Source of the DNA: Oscillospiraceae bacterium
GTDB taxonomy: Bacteria > Bacillota_A > Clostridia > Oscillospirales > Ruminococcaceae
Direction: 5' to 3'
DNA: 64,000 nucleotides
Assembly: GCA_017523995.1 (NCBI GenBank)
Contig: JAFWUX010000034.1
Location: forward strand, 1-64,000
Part shown: one piece after another, positions 17,434 through 26,565 of the stretch
Position numbering within the stretch: position 1 is the first letter of the stretch
How the letters are laid out: the number at the start of each line of letters is the position of its first letter
Notes under the pieces: generated by a model
What the model was told of the DNA's origin: nothing
The model's database searches: none
What the model saw: only the letters and a program-made list of their open reading frames with translations
Translations under genes and position numbers: made by a program

Positions 17434-17480
17434 AAAGAAAGACGCTGCCCGGCGGGAAATCCCGTGAGCAGCGTCTTTCT
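17434..17480. terminator. Bidirectional terminator between ABC permease and eno
   Basis: AAAGACGCTGC and GCAGCGTCTTTCTT form a long stem around CGGGAAATCCCG. T-rich sequence follows on both strands, so it can end both the exporter transcript and the enolase transcript. Confidence 0.8.
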
Positions 17481-17511
17481 TCTGATATTCAGGCAGGAAA
17501 ACAGGGAATTA

Positions 17512-18990
<1,479 letters not shown>

Positions 18991-18997
18991 AGATTAT

Positions 18998-19026
18998 ATT
19001 ATACCAGATTGCAAGGCGTTTGTCAA
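18998..19026 (-). promoter_or_regulatory. Promoter of eno
   Basis: Minus strand TTGACA, 17 bases, TATAAT: a perfect consensus promoter, in keeping with strong glycolytic expression. Confidence 0.85.
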
Positions 19027-19126
19027 TGCTAACCAAAAAGAAAAATGCGTTTTGTAGGATGTAACAAAATTCCGCGGATGTGCTGCAGCAGTGCTTGCAC
19101 AAAGCGCTGAATCTGCCGCGGAGCTA

Positions 19127-19180
19127 TTGACATTCCCCCGTTCATCGTATAAGATAACATCGTTACGTAACATCGTTATC
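19127..19180 (+). promoter_or_regulatory. Promoter and dyad before amidohydrolase
   Basis: TTGACA (19127-19132), 17 bases, TAAGAT, overlapped by an interrupted palindrome GATAAC-ATC-GTTACGTAAC-ATC-GTTATC (19153-19180). The dyad covers the -10 and start region and may be an operator. The core GTTACGTAAC is itself a perfect palindrome. Confidence 0.55.
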
Positions 19181-19200
19181 AAAGCACAGGGAGATTCCAA

Positions 19201-19965
19201 ATGACCATCACCGATGCACATCTGCATCTGCCGGTCGGCGATGCATATCCAACACTGCAATCCAAAAAGGAAAAGCTGCTGGCGGCGATGCATGAAAACG
19301 GCGTTGACCGCTGCATTGTCATTGCGGATTCATGGCAGGAAACGGAAATCGGCACAACCGATGAACTCGTTTCGCTGTTCCCGCGGCAGGCAGATTCCAA
19401 AGTATTTGTTGCCGGCGGAATCAGCCCGCTTGCCGCATATCCCGAAACGCTTGCAAATCTCAGGCGGCATCTGGCGCAAGGGCAGATCGTCGGCATCAAG
19501 CTGTATACAGGGCATGAACCGTTTTATCTGACGGACCCGCGGCTGGCGCCTGTCTATGAAACAGCCGTGCAGTATCAGGTGCCTGTGCTGTTTCATTCCG
19601 GCTGGGATCATCCTGAATACGGCGATGCGGATGTCGCTGCGGCGGTCGCAAAGCAGTATCCGGCGCTGACGCTTGTCTGCTGCCACTGCTGGTATCCGCA
19701 GATCAGCAAATGCATGCAGCTGCTTAATCTTCCGAATCTGTATTTTGACCTCTCATCCGTTGCCGATGAAGCACCGGTTCCGGAACAGATCGCATCCGTT
19801 GTCCGGAGATTGACCGAAGCTGTGCCGGAGAGAGTCCTGTTCGGCTCGGACAGCTTCGGGTGCAGTATGGCGCAGCATATCCGGATGCTCCGTGAGATGC
19901 ACCTGCCGCCGGAGATCGCGCAAAAAGTATTCGCAGAAAATGCCGCACGAATCTACCGGCTGTGA
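19201..19965 (+). CDS. Amidohydrolase family protein (TatD/ACMSD-like)
   Basis: This 254-residue metal-dependent hydrolase of the amidohydrolase superfamily has the N-terminal metal motif DAHLHL (residues 5-10), then IVGIKLYTG, FHSGWDHPEY, VCCHCWYP and the C-terminal LFGSDSFG with the catalytic Asp. The TIM-barrel order is complete. The substrate cannot be told. It is followed after 12 bases by a GNAT gene and then a TetR gene, all on one strand. Confidence 0.8.
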   Translation: MTITDAHLHLPVGDAYPTLQSKKEKLLAAMHENGVDRCIVIADSWQETEIGTTDELVSLFPRQADSKVFVAGGISPLAAYPETLANLRRHLAQGQIVGIKLYTGHEPFYLTDPRLAPVYETAVQYQVPVLFHSGWDHPEYGDADVAAAVAKQYPALTLVCCHCWYPQISKCMQLLNLPNLYFDLSSVADEAPVPEQIASVVRRLTEAVPERVLFGSDSFGCSMAQHIRMLREMHLPPEIAQKVFAENAARIYRL

Positions 19966-19977
19966 AAGGAGAACACC

Positions 19978-20433
19978 ATGATCGAACAAATCAAAGACGC
20001 CGATACCAAACGAACGATCGCAAGAAATGTACTCGAAGCGCTGCATGACTGGTTTGAGGTCGATGAAAGCCGCGAGCAGTATATCAGAGAGAGCGCAGAT
20101 CAGATTTTTCTTGCCGCAAAGCAGGATGGACGCTATGTCGGGTTTCTCTGCCTCAAGCAGACGGGCGATGCAACCGTTGAACTTGCGGTCATGGGCGTGC
20201 TGAAGGAATATCACCGCAGCGGGCTCGGCAGAGCACTGGTGCAGGAGGCGGAGCGCATCGCGAAAGATGCGGGCTTCTCGTTCATGCAGGTCAAGACCGT
20301 CCGCATGGGCGTTTACGAGGACTATGACAGAACCAATCTGTTTTACCGCTCCTGCGGGTTCCGGGAGCTGGAGGTCATTGAGGCGATCTGGGGCGCGGAG
20401 AATCCCTGCCAGATCTACATCAAGTCACTGTAA
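19978..20433 (+). CDS. GNAT-family N-acetyltransferase
   Basis: This 151-residue protein has the GNAT fold: ELAVMGVLKEYHRSGLGRAL carries the acetyl-CoA loop (R-S-G-L-G-R), and the C-terminal LFYRSCGFRELEV motif is typical. The ribosome site AAAGGAG lies before the start. Its neighbours are the amidohydrolase and a TetR regulator 11 bases downstream. Substrate unknown. Confidence 0.87.
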   Translation: MIEQIKDADTKRTIARNVLEALHDWFEVDESREQYIRESADQIFLAAKQDGRYVGFLCLKQTGDATVELAVMGVLKEYHRSGLGRALVQEAERIAKDAGFSFMQVKTVRMGVYEDYDRTNLFYRSCGFRELEVIEAIWGAENPCQIYIKSL

Positions 20434-20444
20434 GGAGATATGCC

Positions 20445-21059
20445 GTGAGCAATCCGAATGAAAGCCGGGCGCGGCTCATCGCCAGCGCGAAAAAGGAATT
20501 CAAGGAAAAGGGGTTTGCCAAGGCATCGCTGCGCAAGATCAGTGCGGATGCCGGATTGACAACGGGTGCTGTCTACTTTTTCTTTCAGGATAAAAACGGG
20601 CTGCTCAGCGCGATTGTTGAGGAGCCGCTGAACCGCATCCTCGCAATTCTGCGCGAGCATCTCATCGCAGATCAGGATGAGGTCATGCACTATGAACAGC
20701 ATGACGGTGACCATGATGCATTTGCTGCCGCGCTCATCGGCGAGATGTACGCGGATTATGACGCGATGATGATCCTGCTGCATCACGCGCAGGGCTCAGC
20801 CTATGAAAACATCGTAGACCGCATGATCGCGCTGCTTGATGAATACTATCAGACAATGGCAGCGCAGTATGCGGCGCTGTTTCCGGGCAAGCGCGTCAAT
20901 CAGTATATGCTGCACTGGTTCAGCCACATGCAGATCAATGCGTTTGTGCATCTGCTGGAGCATGAGCCGGACAGGGCGCAGGCACTCAAAAAAATCAGCC
21001 CCGTGCTGGATTTTATGGTCAAGGGATTTATGGAGTATATTCTGGAGGACGATCTCTGA
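20445..21059 (+). CDS. TetR-family transcriptional regulator
   Basis: The 204-residue repressor has the N-terminal helix-turn-helix SLRKISADAGLTTGAVYFFFQDKNGLL (about 27-53) and an all-helical ligand domain. It begins with GTG at 20445, 8 bases after TAAGGAGA. It stands 59 bases upstream of a MacB-like transporter, which it probably controls together with itself. Confidence 0.9.
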   Translation: MSNPNESRARLIASAKKEFKEKGFAKASLRKISADAGLTTGAVYFFFQDKNGLLSAIVEEPLNRILAILREHLIADQDEVMHYEQHDGDHDAFAAALIGEMYADYDAMMILLHHAQGSAYENIVDRMIALLDEYYQTMAAQYAALFPGKRVNQYMLHWFSHMQINAFVHLLEHEPDRAQALKKISPVLDFMVKGFMEYILEDDL

Positions 21060-21118
21060 GGAGAACGTCCTTCTTACGTGTATTGAGTTAGCATTAGATA
21101 ACGGAAGGAGAAAATGTT

Positions 21119-21820
21119 ATGTATCTGGAAGTCAGGGATGTCAAGAAAAGCTACGGCAAAGATTCGAGCTTTATTCAGGTGCTGAAAGGCGTCTCGACGG
21201 GCGTGGAGCGCGGACAGATGTGCGTCATTCAGGGCACGAGCGGCTCGGGCAAATCGACGCTGCTCAACTGCATCGGCGGGCTCGACCTCATGGATTCGGG
21301 CTCGGTCAGGGTGGAGGGGCAGGAAATCTTCGGGCTCAAGCCCGCTGCCCTCTCGGATTACCGCCGCGACAATCTCGGCTTTGTGTTTCAGTTTTACAAT
21401 CTCGTGCCGAACCTGACAGTGCGCGAGAATATTCAGGTCTGCGAGCATATCGCGGAGCACCCGCTGAATATGGAGGAGCTGCTCGAAACGCTCGGGCTGA
21501 CGGAGCATCAGAACAAATTTCCCGCGCAGCTTTCCGGCGGACAGCAGCAGCGCTGCGCCATCGCAAGAGCGCTGATCAAGAATCCGAAGCTGCTGCTCTG
21601 CGATGAGCCGACCGGCGCACTCGATTCCGCAACCTCGCGGGATATCCTCGTGCTGCTTGAGCAGATCAATGAGAAATACGGCACCACCATGCTGATCGTC
21701 ACACACAACAATTCGATCAAGAACATGGTTCACAAGGTTATTTATATCAAGGACGGACGCATCACAAAGGATTATCTCAATGACAAGCGCGTCCCTGCGG
21801 CAGAACTGGAGGATCTCTAA
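21119..21820 (+). CDS. ABC transporter ATP-binding protein (MacB/LolD type)
   Basis: The 233-residue ATPase has Walker A GTSGSGKS (about 39-46), the Q-loop FQFYNLVPNLTVRENI, signature LSGGQQQR and Walker B LLLCDEPTGALDS, the exact pattern of the MacB/LolD/FtsE family. It overlaps the permease start by one base (TAATG). The pair probably exports antimicrobial peptides or lipids out of the membrane. Confidence 0.93.
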   Translation: MYLEVRDVKKSYGKDSSFIQVLKGVSTGVERGQMCVIQGTSGSGKSTLLNCIGGLDLMDSGSVRVEGQEIFGLKPAALSDYRRDNLGFVFQFYNLVPNLTVRENIQVCEHIAEHPLNMEELLETLGLTEHQNKFPAQLSGGQQQRCAIARALIKNPKLLLCDEPTGALDSATSRDILVLLEQINEKYGTTMLIVTHNNSIKNMVHKVIYIKDGRITKDYLNDKRVPAAELEDL

Positions 21821-24537
21821 TGGGCGGCATACTGGCAAAGCGGCTTCTGCGCGATCTCAGGCAGAATGCCGGCAGATATTTTGCGCTGACCATGCTGATC
21901 GTGCTCGGTGTCTTTCTCGTGTTCAGCATTGTCGGTGCGGCGGAGGTTGTGCTCGGCGGCACGGAGCTGCAGAAGTCTGTGAATCAGGCGCAGGACGGCA
22001 GCTTCACGGTCTTTCTCGAGCTGAATGACGATGAACTCGATACCCTGACCGAAGACGGCACGGTGATCGAGCCGCAGTTCTCGCTCGATCTGCAGGCGGC
22101 GGACGATGCCGTTCTGCGGATGTTCCGGAACCGGGAACAGATTGACCTGATCCAGCTCGATTCCGGCAGGCTCGCAGAACGCTCCGGCGAGGCGGTGCTG
22201 GAAAAAGGCTATGCCGCCGCGCACGGACTCAAAAACGGCGATACGTTCAAGGCGGCAGGCATCAGCTTTACGGTCACGGGGCTCGGCTCGGTGCCGGATT
22301 ATGACGCGGTGCTTTCCAGGTTCAGCGATACGGCAGTCGAGCACAACTCGTTCGGTCTGATGTTCGTTGCCGATGAACAGTATGCGGCCATCCGCGATCA
22401 GCGCGGGCAGAAAGCCGAGGAATACACCTATGCCTACCGGCTCGGCAGCGGCACCGATGATGACAAACTCAAGCAGAAAATCCGCGGTCTGAAATTTGAC
22501 TGCACCAAGGTCGAGAACCGCTATTTTCAGGAGACCATCGACGCGTTCCTCGAAAAGCGCCGCGACATCGAGGACGGCGTGCGCGATCTTGATGACGGCG
22601 CCGCAGAGCTCTCTGACGGTCTGCACGATCTCGACAAAGCCGGTGCCGATCTCAACGAGGCGGCTGATACGCTGTTTGCATCCTATCTGGAGCAGGCAAA
22701 TGCCGCGCTCGCCGCGATGAAGCAGCGCATCGAGCTGACTGACGAAAACTACGCCGATACACTCGATACACTGATTGCAGCGACCCATTCCAAAGACCTT
22801 GCAGCGCTCAAGGAAAGCCTTGACAGCATCGCGGCATTCCGCAGCGGCATCCGCGATTACACCGAGGGTGCATCCAAAGCGGCAGAGGGCGCTGCGGAAC
22901 TCGCAGACGGCACGGCGGAGCTGAAATCGCAGACAGACGATCTGCTGGACGAAATCTTCGAGCTGGACCTCGACAACCTGACGGCGTTTGTTCCCGCAGG
23001 CGATAATCCGCGCATTGCGGCAGCCGCCGGAGACGTCATCATGGACCGCAATATCGGTCTGATCGCGGGCATCATCGTGCTGATCCTGTTTGCCTATGTG
23101 ATCTCGGTTTTCGTTGTGCATCAGATTGAACGCGAGCAGCCGGTGATCGGTGCGCTCTATGCGCTGGGCGTCCGGAAAAAGGATCTGCTTCTGCACTACA
23201 TCACCATGCCGACGCTCGTGGCGCTGCTCGGCGGCGCAATCGGGCTTCTGCTCGGGTTCACACCGGCAGGCATCCGGATGCAGAGCGCCGGAACCTATGA
23301 TTACTTCTCCGTGCCGGAGTTTCCGGTTCGCGTGCCGGTGTATCTGGTGCTGTTCGCACTCCTGATGCCGCCGGTCATCAGCGCGGTTGTCAACACAATC
23401 GTCATCAACCGCAAACTCTCAAAGCCCGCGCTCGCGCTGATGAAAAACGAGCAGTCCGGCGGCAGCTACCGGCAGTTCCGTCTGCGCTCCAAAAAGTTTA
23501 CGCGCGTGTTTGCAATCCGGCAGCTTGCGCGTGAATCCCGCTCGGCTGCGGCGATCCTGTTCGGCATGCTGTTCTCGCTCATGGTTGTGATGCTCGGCAT
23601 GAATACATTTCTGCTCTGCACACGCATCCGGCACGATAACCCCGCCGACACGAAATATGCATACATGTACCTTTATAAGTATCCGGAGAAGGAGGCGCCT
23701 GCGGGCGGCGAGGCTGCCTATGTCGAAACGCTCAGCACCGATTGCCGCGGCTACACGCTCGATGTCACCGTGATCGGTCTGAAAGACGGCAAGAGCAGAT
23801 TCTTCGATGCAAAGCCGGAGAAAGGCACGGCAAAGGCGGTGATCAACAGCTCGCTGGTCGAGCGTTACGGCTACCAGACCGGCGACCGCGTAACCTTTTC
23901 CGATTCCGCCGCTGACCGCGATTACAGCTTCACAGTCACCGGCATCTGCGATTATACACCGGGCTTCACAATCTTCATGGATCTGGACAGCATGCGCGAG
24001 CTGTTCGGCAGGGACGCGGACTACTATAACGCCGTCTACGCCGACCGCGCGCTGGAGATTCCCGCAGACCGGCTCTATTCCGTGACAACCAAAGCGGATG
24101 TCGAAAAGAGTGCGGCGGTGTTCATTGACATGATGTGGCCGCTGATCATCACGCTTTCCTCGGCAGGCATCGTGATCCTCTGCGTGGTCATGTACCTGAT
24201 GACGGGCGTCATGATCGACCGCTCGGCATTCGGCATCTCGCTGATTCAGATTTTCGGCTACCGTCCGAATGAAATCCGCAGACTCTATCTCAACGGCAAT
24301 TTCGCGGTTGTCGCAATCGGCGGCATGTTCCTGCTCCCGCTCGCGAAAAAGATCATGGATCTGTTCTATCCGGGCTTCATCGCGAATGTCGCCTGCTCGA
24401 TGCGCATTTCGTTTGCGTGGTATCACTATGCGGCGCTCTATCTGCTGCTGCTCGCGGTGTACTTCGGCGCAAGCCTGCTGCTTGTCCGCAAAATCCGCAG
24501 AATCACACCGGCAGAGGTGCTCAAAAACAGAGAATAA
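21820..24537 (+). CDS. FtsX/MacB-like ABC permease
   Basis: The 905-residue permease has an N-terminal membrane helix (about 18-40), a large extracellular part with helical, Ala/Asp/Leu-rich repeats (DLDDGAAELSDGLHDLDKAG, about 250-370), then two FtsX-type three-helix membrane units (about 405-535 and 765-900) separated by a second extracellular domain. This is the single-chain BceB/YknZ-like layout. The long helical stalk resembles those in exporters that respond to peptides. TetR and the ATPase lie directly upstream. Confidence 0.85.
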   Translation: MGGILAKRLLRDLRQNAGRYFALTMLIVLGVFLVFSIVGAAEVVLGGTELQKSVNQAQDGSFTVFLELNDDELDTLTEDGTVIEPQFSLDLQAADDAVLRMFRNREQIDLIQLDSGRLAERSGEAVLEKGYAAAHGLKNGDTFKAAGISFTVTGLGSVPDYDAVLSRFSDTAVEHNSFGLMFVADEQYAAIRDQRGQKAEEYTYAYRLGSGTDDDKLKQKIRGLKFDCTKVENRYFQETIDAFLEKRRDIEDGVRDLDDGAAELSDGLHDLDKAGADLNEAADTLFASYLEQANAALAAMKQRIELTDENYADTLDTLIAATHSKDLAALKESLDSIAAFRSGIRDYTEGASKAAEGAAELADGTAELKSQTDDLLDEIFELDLDNLTAFVPAGDNPRIAAAAGDVIMDRNIGLIAGIIVLILFAYVISVFVVHQIEREQPVIGALYALGVRKKDLLLHYITMPTLVALLGGAIGLLLGFTPAGIRMQSAGTYDYFSVPEFPVRVPVYLVLFALLMPPVISAVVNTIVINRKLSKPALALMKNEQSGGSYRQFRLRSKKFTRVFAIRQLARESRSAAAILFGMLFSLMVVMLGMNTFLLCTRIRHDNPADTKYAYMYLYKYPEKEAPAGGEAAYVETLSTDCRGYTLDVTVIGLKDGKSRFFDAKPEKGTAKAVINSSLVERYGYQTGDRVTFSDSAADRDYSFTVTGICDYTPGFTIFMDLDSMRELFGRDADYYNAVYADRALEIPADRLYSVTTKADVEKSAAVFIDMMWPLIITLSSAGIVILCVVMYLMTGVMIDRSAFGISLIQIFGYRPNEIRRLYLNGNFAVVAIGGMFLLPLAKKIMDLFYPGFIANVACSMRISFAWYHYAALYLLLLAVYFGASLLLVRKIRRITPAEVLKNRE

Positions 24538-24549
24538 TCCGTATCATGA

Positions 24550-24583
24550 GGCAGTTTCTGCATATACTGTGCAGGGACTGCCT
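24550..24583 (+). terminator. Hairpin after the FtsX permease
   Basis: GAGGCAGT and ACTGCCTC form an 8-base stem 13 bases after the permease stop. It lacks a T-run, so it is only a possible terminator. Confidence 0.4.
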
Positions 24584-24652
24584 CAGGCTGTATGCACGTA
24601 TCTGCGTGGAAAAATGTCGGTTTGGTGACAGAATGTGAAAAGCCGCCGAAAA

Positions 24653-24679
24653 TTAGCACTCTCACCTTGACAGTGCTAA
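24653..24679. promoter_or_regulatory. CIRCE element (HrcA operator)
   Basis: TTAGCACTC, 9 bases, CAGTGCTAA: the CIRCE heat-shock operator with a single mismatch (C for G) in the second arm. It overlaps the -35 box of the hsp20 promoter, so HrcA should repress it. Confidence 0.88.
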
Positions 24680-24695
24680 TTTCTTGTGCTATAAT
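24667..24695 (+). promoter_or_regulatory. Promoter of hsp20
   Basis: TTGACA (inside CIRCE), 17 bases, TATAAT. It leaves an untranslated leader of about 130 bases before the ATG at 24831; I see no known thermosensor in it. Confidence 0.85.
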
Positions 24696-24830
24696 ACAGT
24701 CAGAACAAAGGAACAAGCGCAGACACCCGGGAGTCTGCACAAGGTCCCGCTGCTCAAAATGTTGATCCGGAGCGCAGAAACATATTCGCTCCGAACGATT
24801 CTGCCCAATGAGTAAAAGGAGGACTGACCT

Positions 24831-25253
24831 ATGTTATTCCCTAGCATTTTCAGAGAAAATCTTGTTGATGATTTCTTCAGCAATCCGTTTGCATTCGATC
24901 ACGCATCTGCAAACGCGATGAAAACTGATGTCAAAGAGACCGCGGAGGGCTATCAGCTGATGATCGACCTGCCGGGCGTCAAAAAAGAAGATATCCACGC
25001 TGAGCTCAAGGACGGCTATCTGACCATCTCCGCGACCACCGCACAGAGCAATGATGAGCAGGATGAAAACGGCAAGTTCATCCGCAGAGAGCGCTATACC
25101 GGCTCGTTCAGCCGCAGCTTCTATGTCGGCGAGGATATCACTGAGACCGATATCAACGCAAAGTTCACAGACGGCGTCCTGAATCTGGAAATCCCGAAGA
25201 AGGAGCCGGTTCAGAAGATTCCCGAAAAGAAGATCATCGCAATCGAAGGATAA
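24831..25253 (+). CDS. Hsp20/alpha-crystallin family small heat-shock protein
   Basis: This 140-residue cytoplasmic holdase has an alpha-crystallin domain from about residue 30 (MKTDVKETAEGYQLMIDLPG) through FSRSFYVGEDI to the conserved tail motif DGVLNLEIPK. The short N-terminal arm with FRENLVDDFFSNPF is typical. AAAGGAGG precedes the start. Control by CIRCE supports a heat-shock role. Confidence 0.95.
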   Translation: MLFPSIFRENLVDDFFSNPFAFDHASANAMKTDVKETAEGYQLMIDLPGVKKEDIHAELKDGYLTISATTAQSNDEQDENGKFIRRERYTGSFSRSFYVGEDITETDINAKFTDGVLNLEIPKKEPVQKIPEKKIIAIEG

Positions 25254-25288
25254 ACAATCCCGCATCGTATCAAAATGCGGACAGAAAC

Positions 25289-25326
25289 AGCCGCTCCGGT
25301 CAGCACGACCGGAGCGGCTGTGCTTT
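25289..25326 (+). terminator. Terminator of hsp20
   Basis: AGCCGCTCCGGTC and GACCGGAGCGGCT form a 13-base stem with a 5-base loop, followed by GTGCTTTT. Confidence 0.85.
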
Positions 25327-25382
25327 TGTATGCAGCAGGCGCGGGATATTCGGAACACAGGCGGAACCGCACTTCCGGAAAT

Positions 25383-25404
25383 TATTTCGATAAATTTCAA
25401 AATA
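25383..25404. promoter_or_regulatory. SdpR-type operator, copy 1
   Basis: A 22-base near-dyad of the form TATTT-M-GA ... TCAAAATA, upstream of the -35 box. Copies 2 and 3 follow at 25439 and 25481. Confidence 0.6.
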
Positions 25405-25408
25405 CCCC

Positions 25409-25437
25409 TTGACAAACAGATCGGAATGTGCTATACT
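25409..25437 (+). promoter_or_regulatory. Promoter of leader ORF-sdpR-sdpI
   Basis: TTGACA, 17 bases, TATACT. It is flanked on both sides by copies of the 22-base operator. Confidence 0.82.
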
Positions 25438-25438
25438 G

Positions 25439-25460
25439 TATTTAGACGGAAATCAAAATA
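25439..25460. promoter_or_regulatory. SdpR-type operator, copy 2
   Basis: Same 22-base unit, starting 2 bases after the -10 box and so covering the transcription start. GTATTT and AAATAC at its edges make it a true dyad. Confidence 0.68.
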
Positions 25461-25480
25461 CCGTCTGTTTTACCGGCAGA

Positions 25481-25502
25481 TATTTAGATGAACGTCAAAA
25501 TA
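25481..25502. promoter_or_regulatory. SdpR-type operator, copy 3
   Basis: Same 22-base unit in the untranslated leader, 42 bases after copy 2 and 98 after copy 1. Confidence 0.62.
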
Positions 25503-25519
25503 CAAGAGGAGGCGACAAC

Positions 25520-25576
25520 ATGAAACACATCGTTTACAATCCATGCTTGCCGGAAGAAGCGGGGGTGCGAATGTGA
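25520..25576 (+). CDS. 18-residue leader ORF coupled to sdpR
   Basis: An ATG with a strong AGAGGAGG site opens an 18-codon ORF (MKHIVYNPCLPEEAGVRM) whose stop TGA overlaps the GTG start of the ArsR-type regulator (sequence ATGTGA). The regulator start has only a weak site of its own, so translation of this ORF probably delivers ribosomes to it. It is too short to assign a function and may only be a coupling device. Confidence 0.5.
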   Translation: MKHIVYNPCLPEEAGVRM

Positions 25577-25851
25577 AAGATATCTGGGGCGCAATGGCGG
25601 ATCCGACGCGGCGTGAGATTCTGACGCTGCTGCAAAAAAAGGATATGACTGCCGGTGAAATTGCAGAGCAGTTTGAACTCTCCGGCGCAACCGTTTCGCA
25701 TCATCTCAAGATTCTGCGCGAAGCCGGTCTGATTCTCGCAGAAAAGGAAAAGCAGACCATCACCTACAGCCTGAACCTCACTGTGTTTCAGGATTTTTTG
25801 AAAGGCATCGCCGGATTTTTCGGCATGAAAGGAGAAGACAATGAAACTTGA
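25573..25851 (+). CDS. sdpR: SdpR-like ArsR-family autorepressor
   Basis: This 92-residue winged-helix repressor starts at GTG 25573 (VKDIWGAMADPTRREIL). The MADPTRREILTLL start and helix-turn-helix MTAGEIAEQFELSGATVSHHLKIL are characteristic of the SdpR branch of the ArsR family. No metal-binding cysteine pair is seen, as expected for SdpR. In Bacillus, SdpR represses its own operon until SdpI, bound to SDP toxin, sequesters it at the membrane. Here sdpI overlaps by 11 bases downstream and three operators lie upstream. Confidence 0.88.
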   Translation: MKDIWGAMADPTRREILTLLQKKDMTAGEIAEQFELSGATVSHHLKILREAGLILAEKEKQTITYSLNLTVFQDFLKGIAGFFGMKGEDNET

Positions 25852-26515
25852 CACACTGAAAAAAGTAACGATCGCAACCCTCTCGGTGATGACCGTCAAT
25901 CTGATCGCAGCCGCGCTGTATATTCTGACACTGCCGGCACAGGTCCCGACACATTTTGACGCCAAACTCAACTGCATGGCGCTCGGCTCGCGCTGGAACG
26001 GGCTGCTGTTCCCGGCACTCATCCTGATCACGCTTGCTGTGGCGTTTCTGCTCTTTTCGCGCAGCAGAAACCGTGACAAGAATCTGCATGTAATCAAGCT
26101 GGTTGCGTTTCTGATCTCGGTCATCGGCGGTGCCGTATCATGGTTGATCCTGTTCCTCATGGGGAACAATGTGCAGCCCGGTGAAGTGCTCGACAAGCGG
26201 TTCTGGTGGATGATCCCGTTCTTTTTCGGTGCAGGCTGCATCCTGGTCGGCAATTATCTCCCGACAGTCCGGAAGAATCTGATGCTCGGCTTCCGTCTCC
26301 CGTGGACGCTGAAAAATGAGCAGTGCTGGAAGCTGACACATCAGTTTGCAGGCAAAGTCGCCGTGATCTCCGGATTGCTGACAATCGCTGCTGCGGTGAT
26401 CCTGAAAGCCGTCGGCACAGAGCAAATGGAGCTCTATGTCTTCGCAACGATCATTCTGCTCTCCGTTGTGGTGATCCTGCCGCTGGTTTACTCCATTGCA
26501 CACAGAAATGCTTAA
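25841..26515 (+). CDS. sdpI: SdpI-family membrane immunity/signalling protein
   Basis: The 224-residue membrane protein has about six hydrophobic segments. It joins a DUF1648 N-terminal part (LPAQVPTHFDAKLN) to the SdpI motif NYLPTVRKNLMLGFRLPWTLKN (about 145-166). SdpI protects Bacillus from the SdpC killing peptide and recruits SdpR. No sdpC toxin gene is visible in this window, so it may defend against toxin from other cells or sense membrane stress. Confidence 0.88.
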   Translation: MKLDTLKKVTIATLSVMTVNLIAAALYILTLPAQVPTHFDAKLNCMALGSRWNGLLFPALILITLAVAFLLFSRSRNRDKNLHVIKLVAFLISVIGGAVSWLILFLMGNNVQPGEVLDKRFWWMIPFFFGAGCILVGNYLPTVRKNLMLGFRLPWTLKNEQCWKLTHQFAGKVAVISGLLTIAAAVILKAVGTEQMELYVFATIILLSVVVILPLVYSIAHRNA

Positions 26516-26518
26516 GGC

Positions 26519-26556
26519 AACAGCCTGAAAAACCATTCTCCGGTTTTTCAGGCTGT
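26519..26556. terminator. Bidirectional terminator between sdpI and guaA
   Basis: AACAGCCTGAAAAACC pairs with GGTTTTTCAGGCTGTT, a 16-base stem with a 6-base loop, between two genes that converge. Confidence 0.8.
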
Positions 26557-26565
26557 TTGATTTGG

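Noticed and set aside
25254..26515. A full SDP toxin operon
   Set aside because: SdpR and SdpI are present, but no sdpC-like or sdpAB-like gene is visible.
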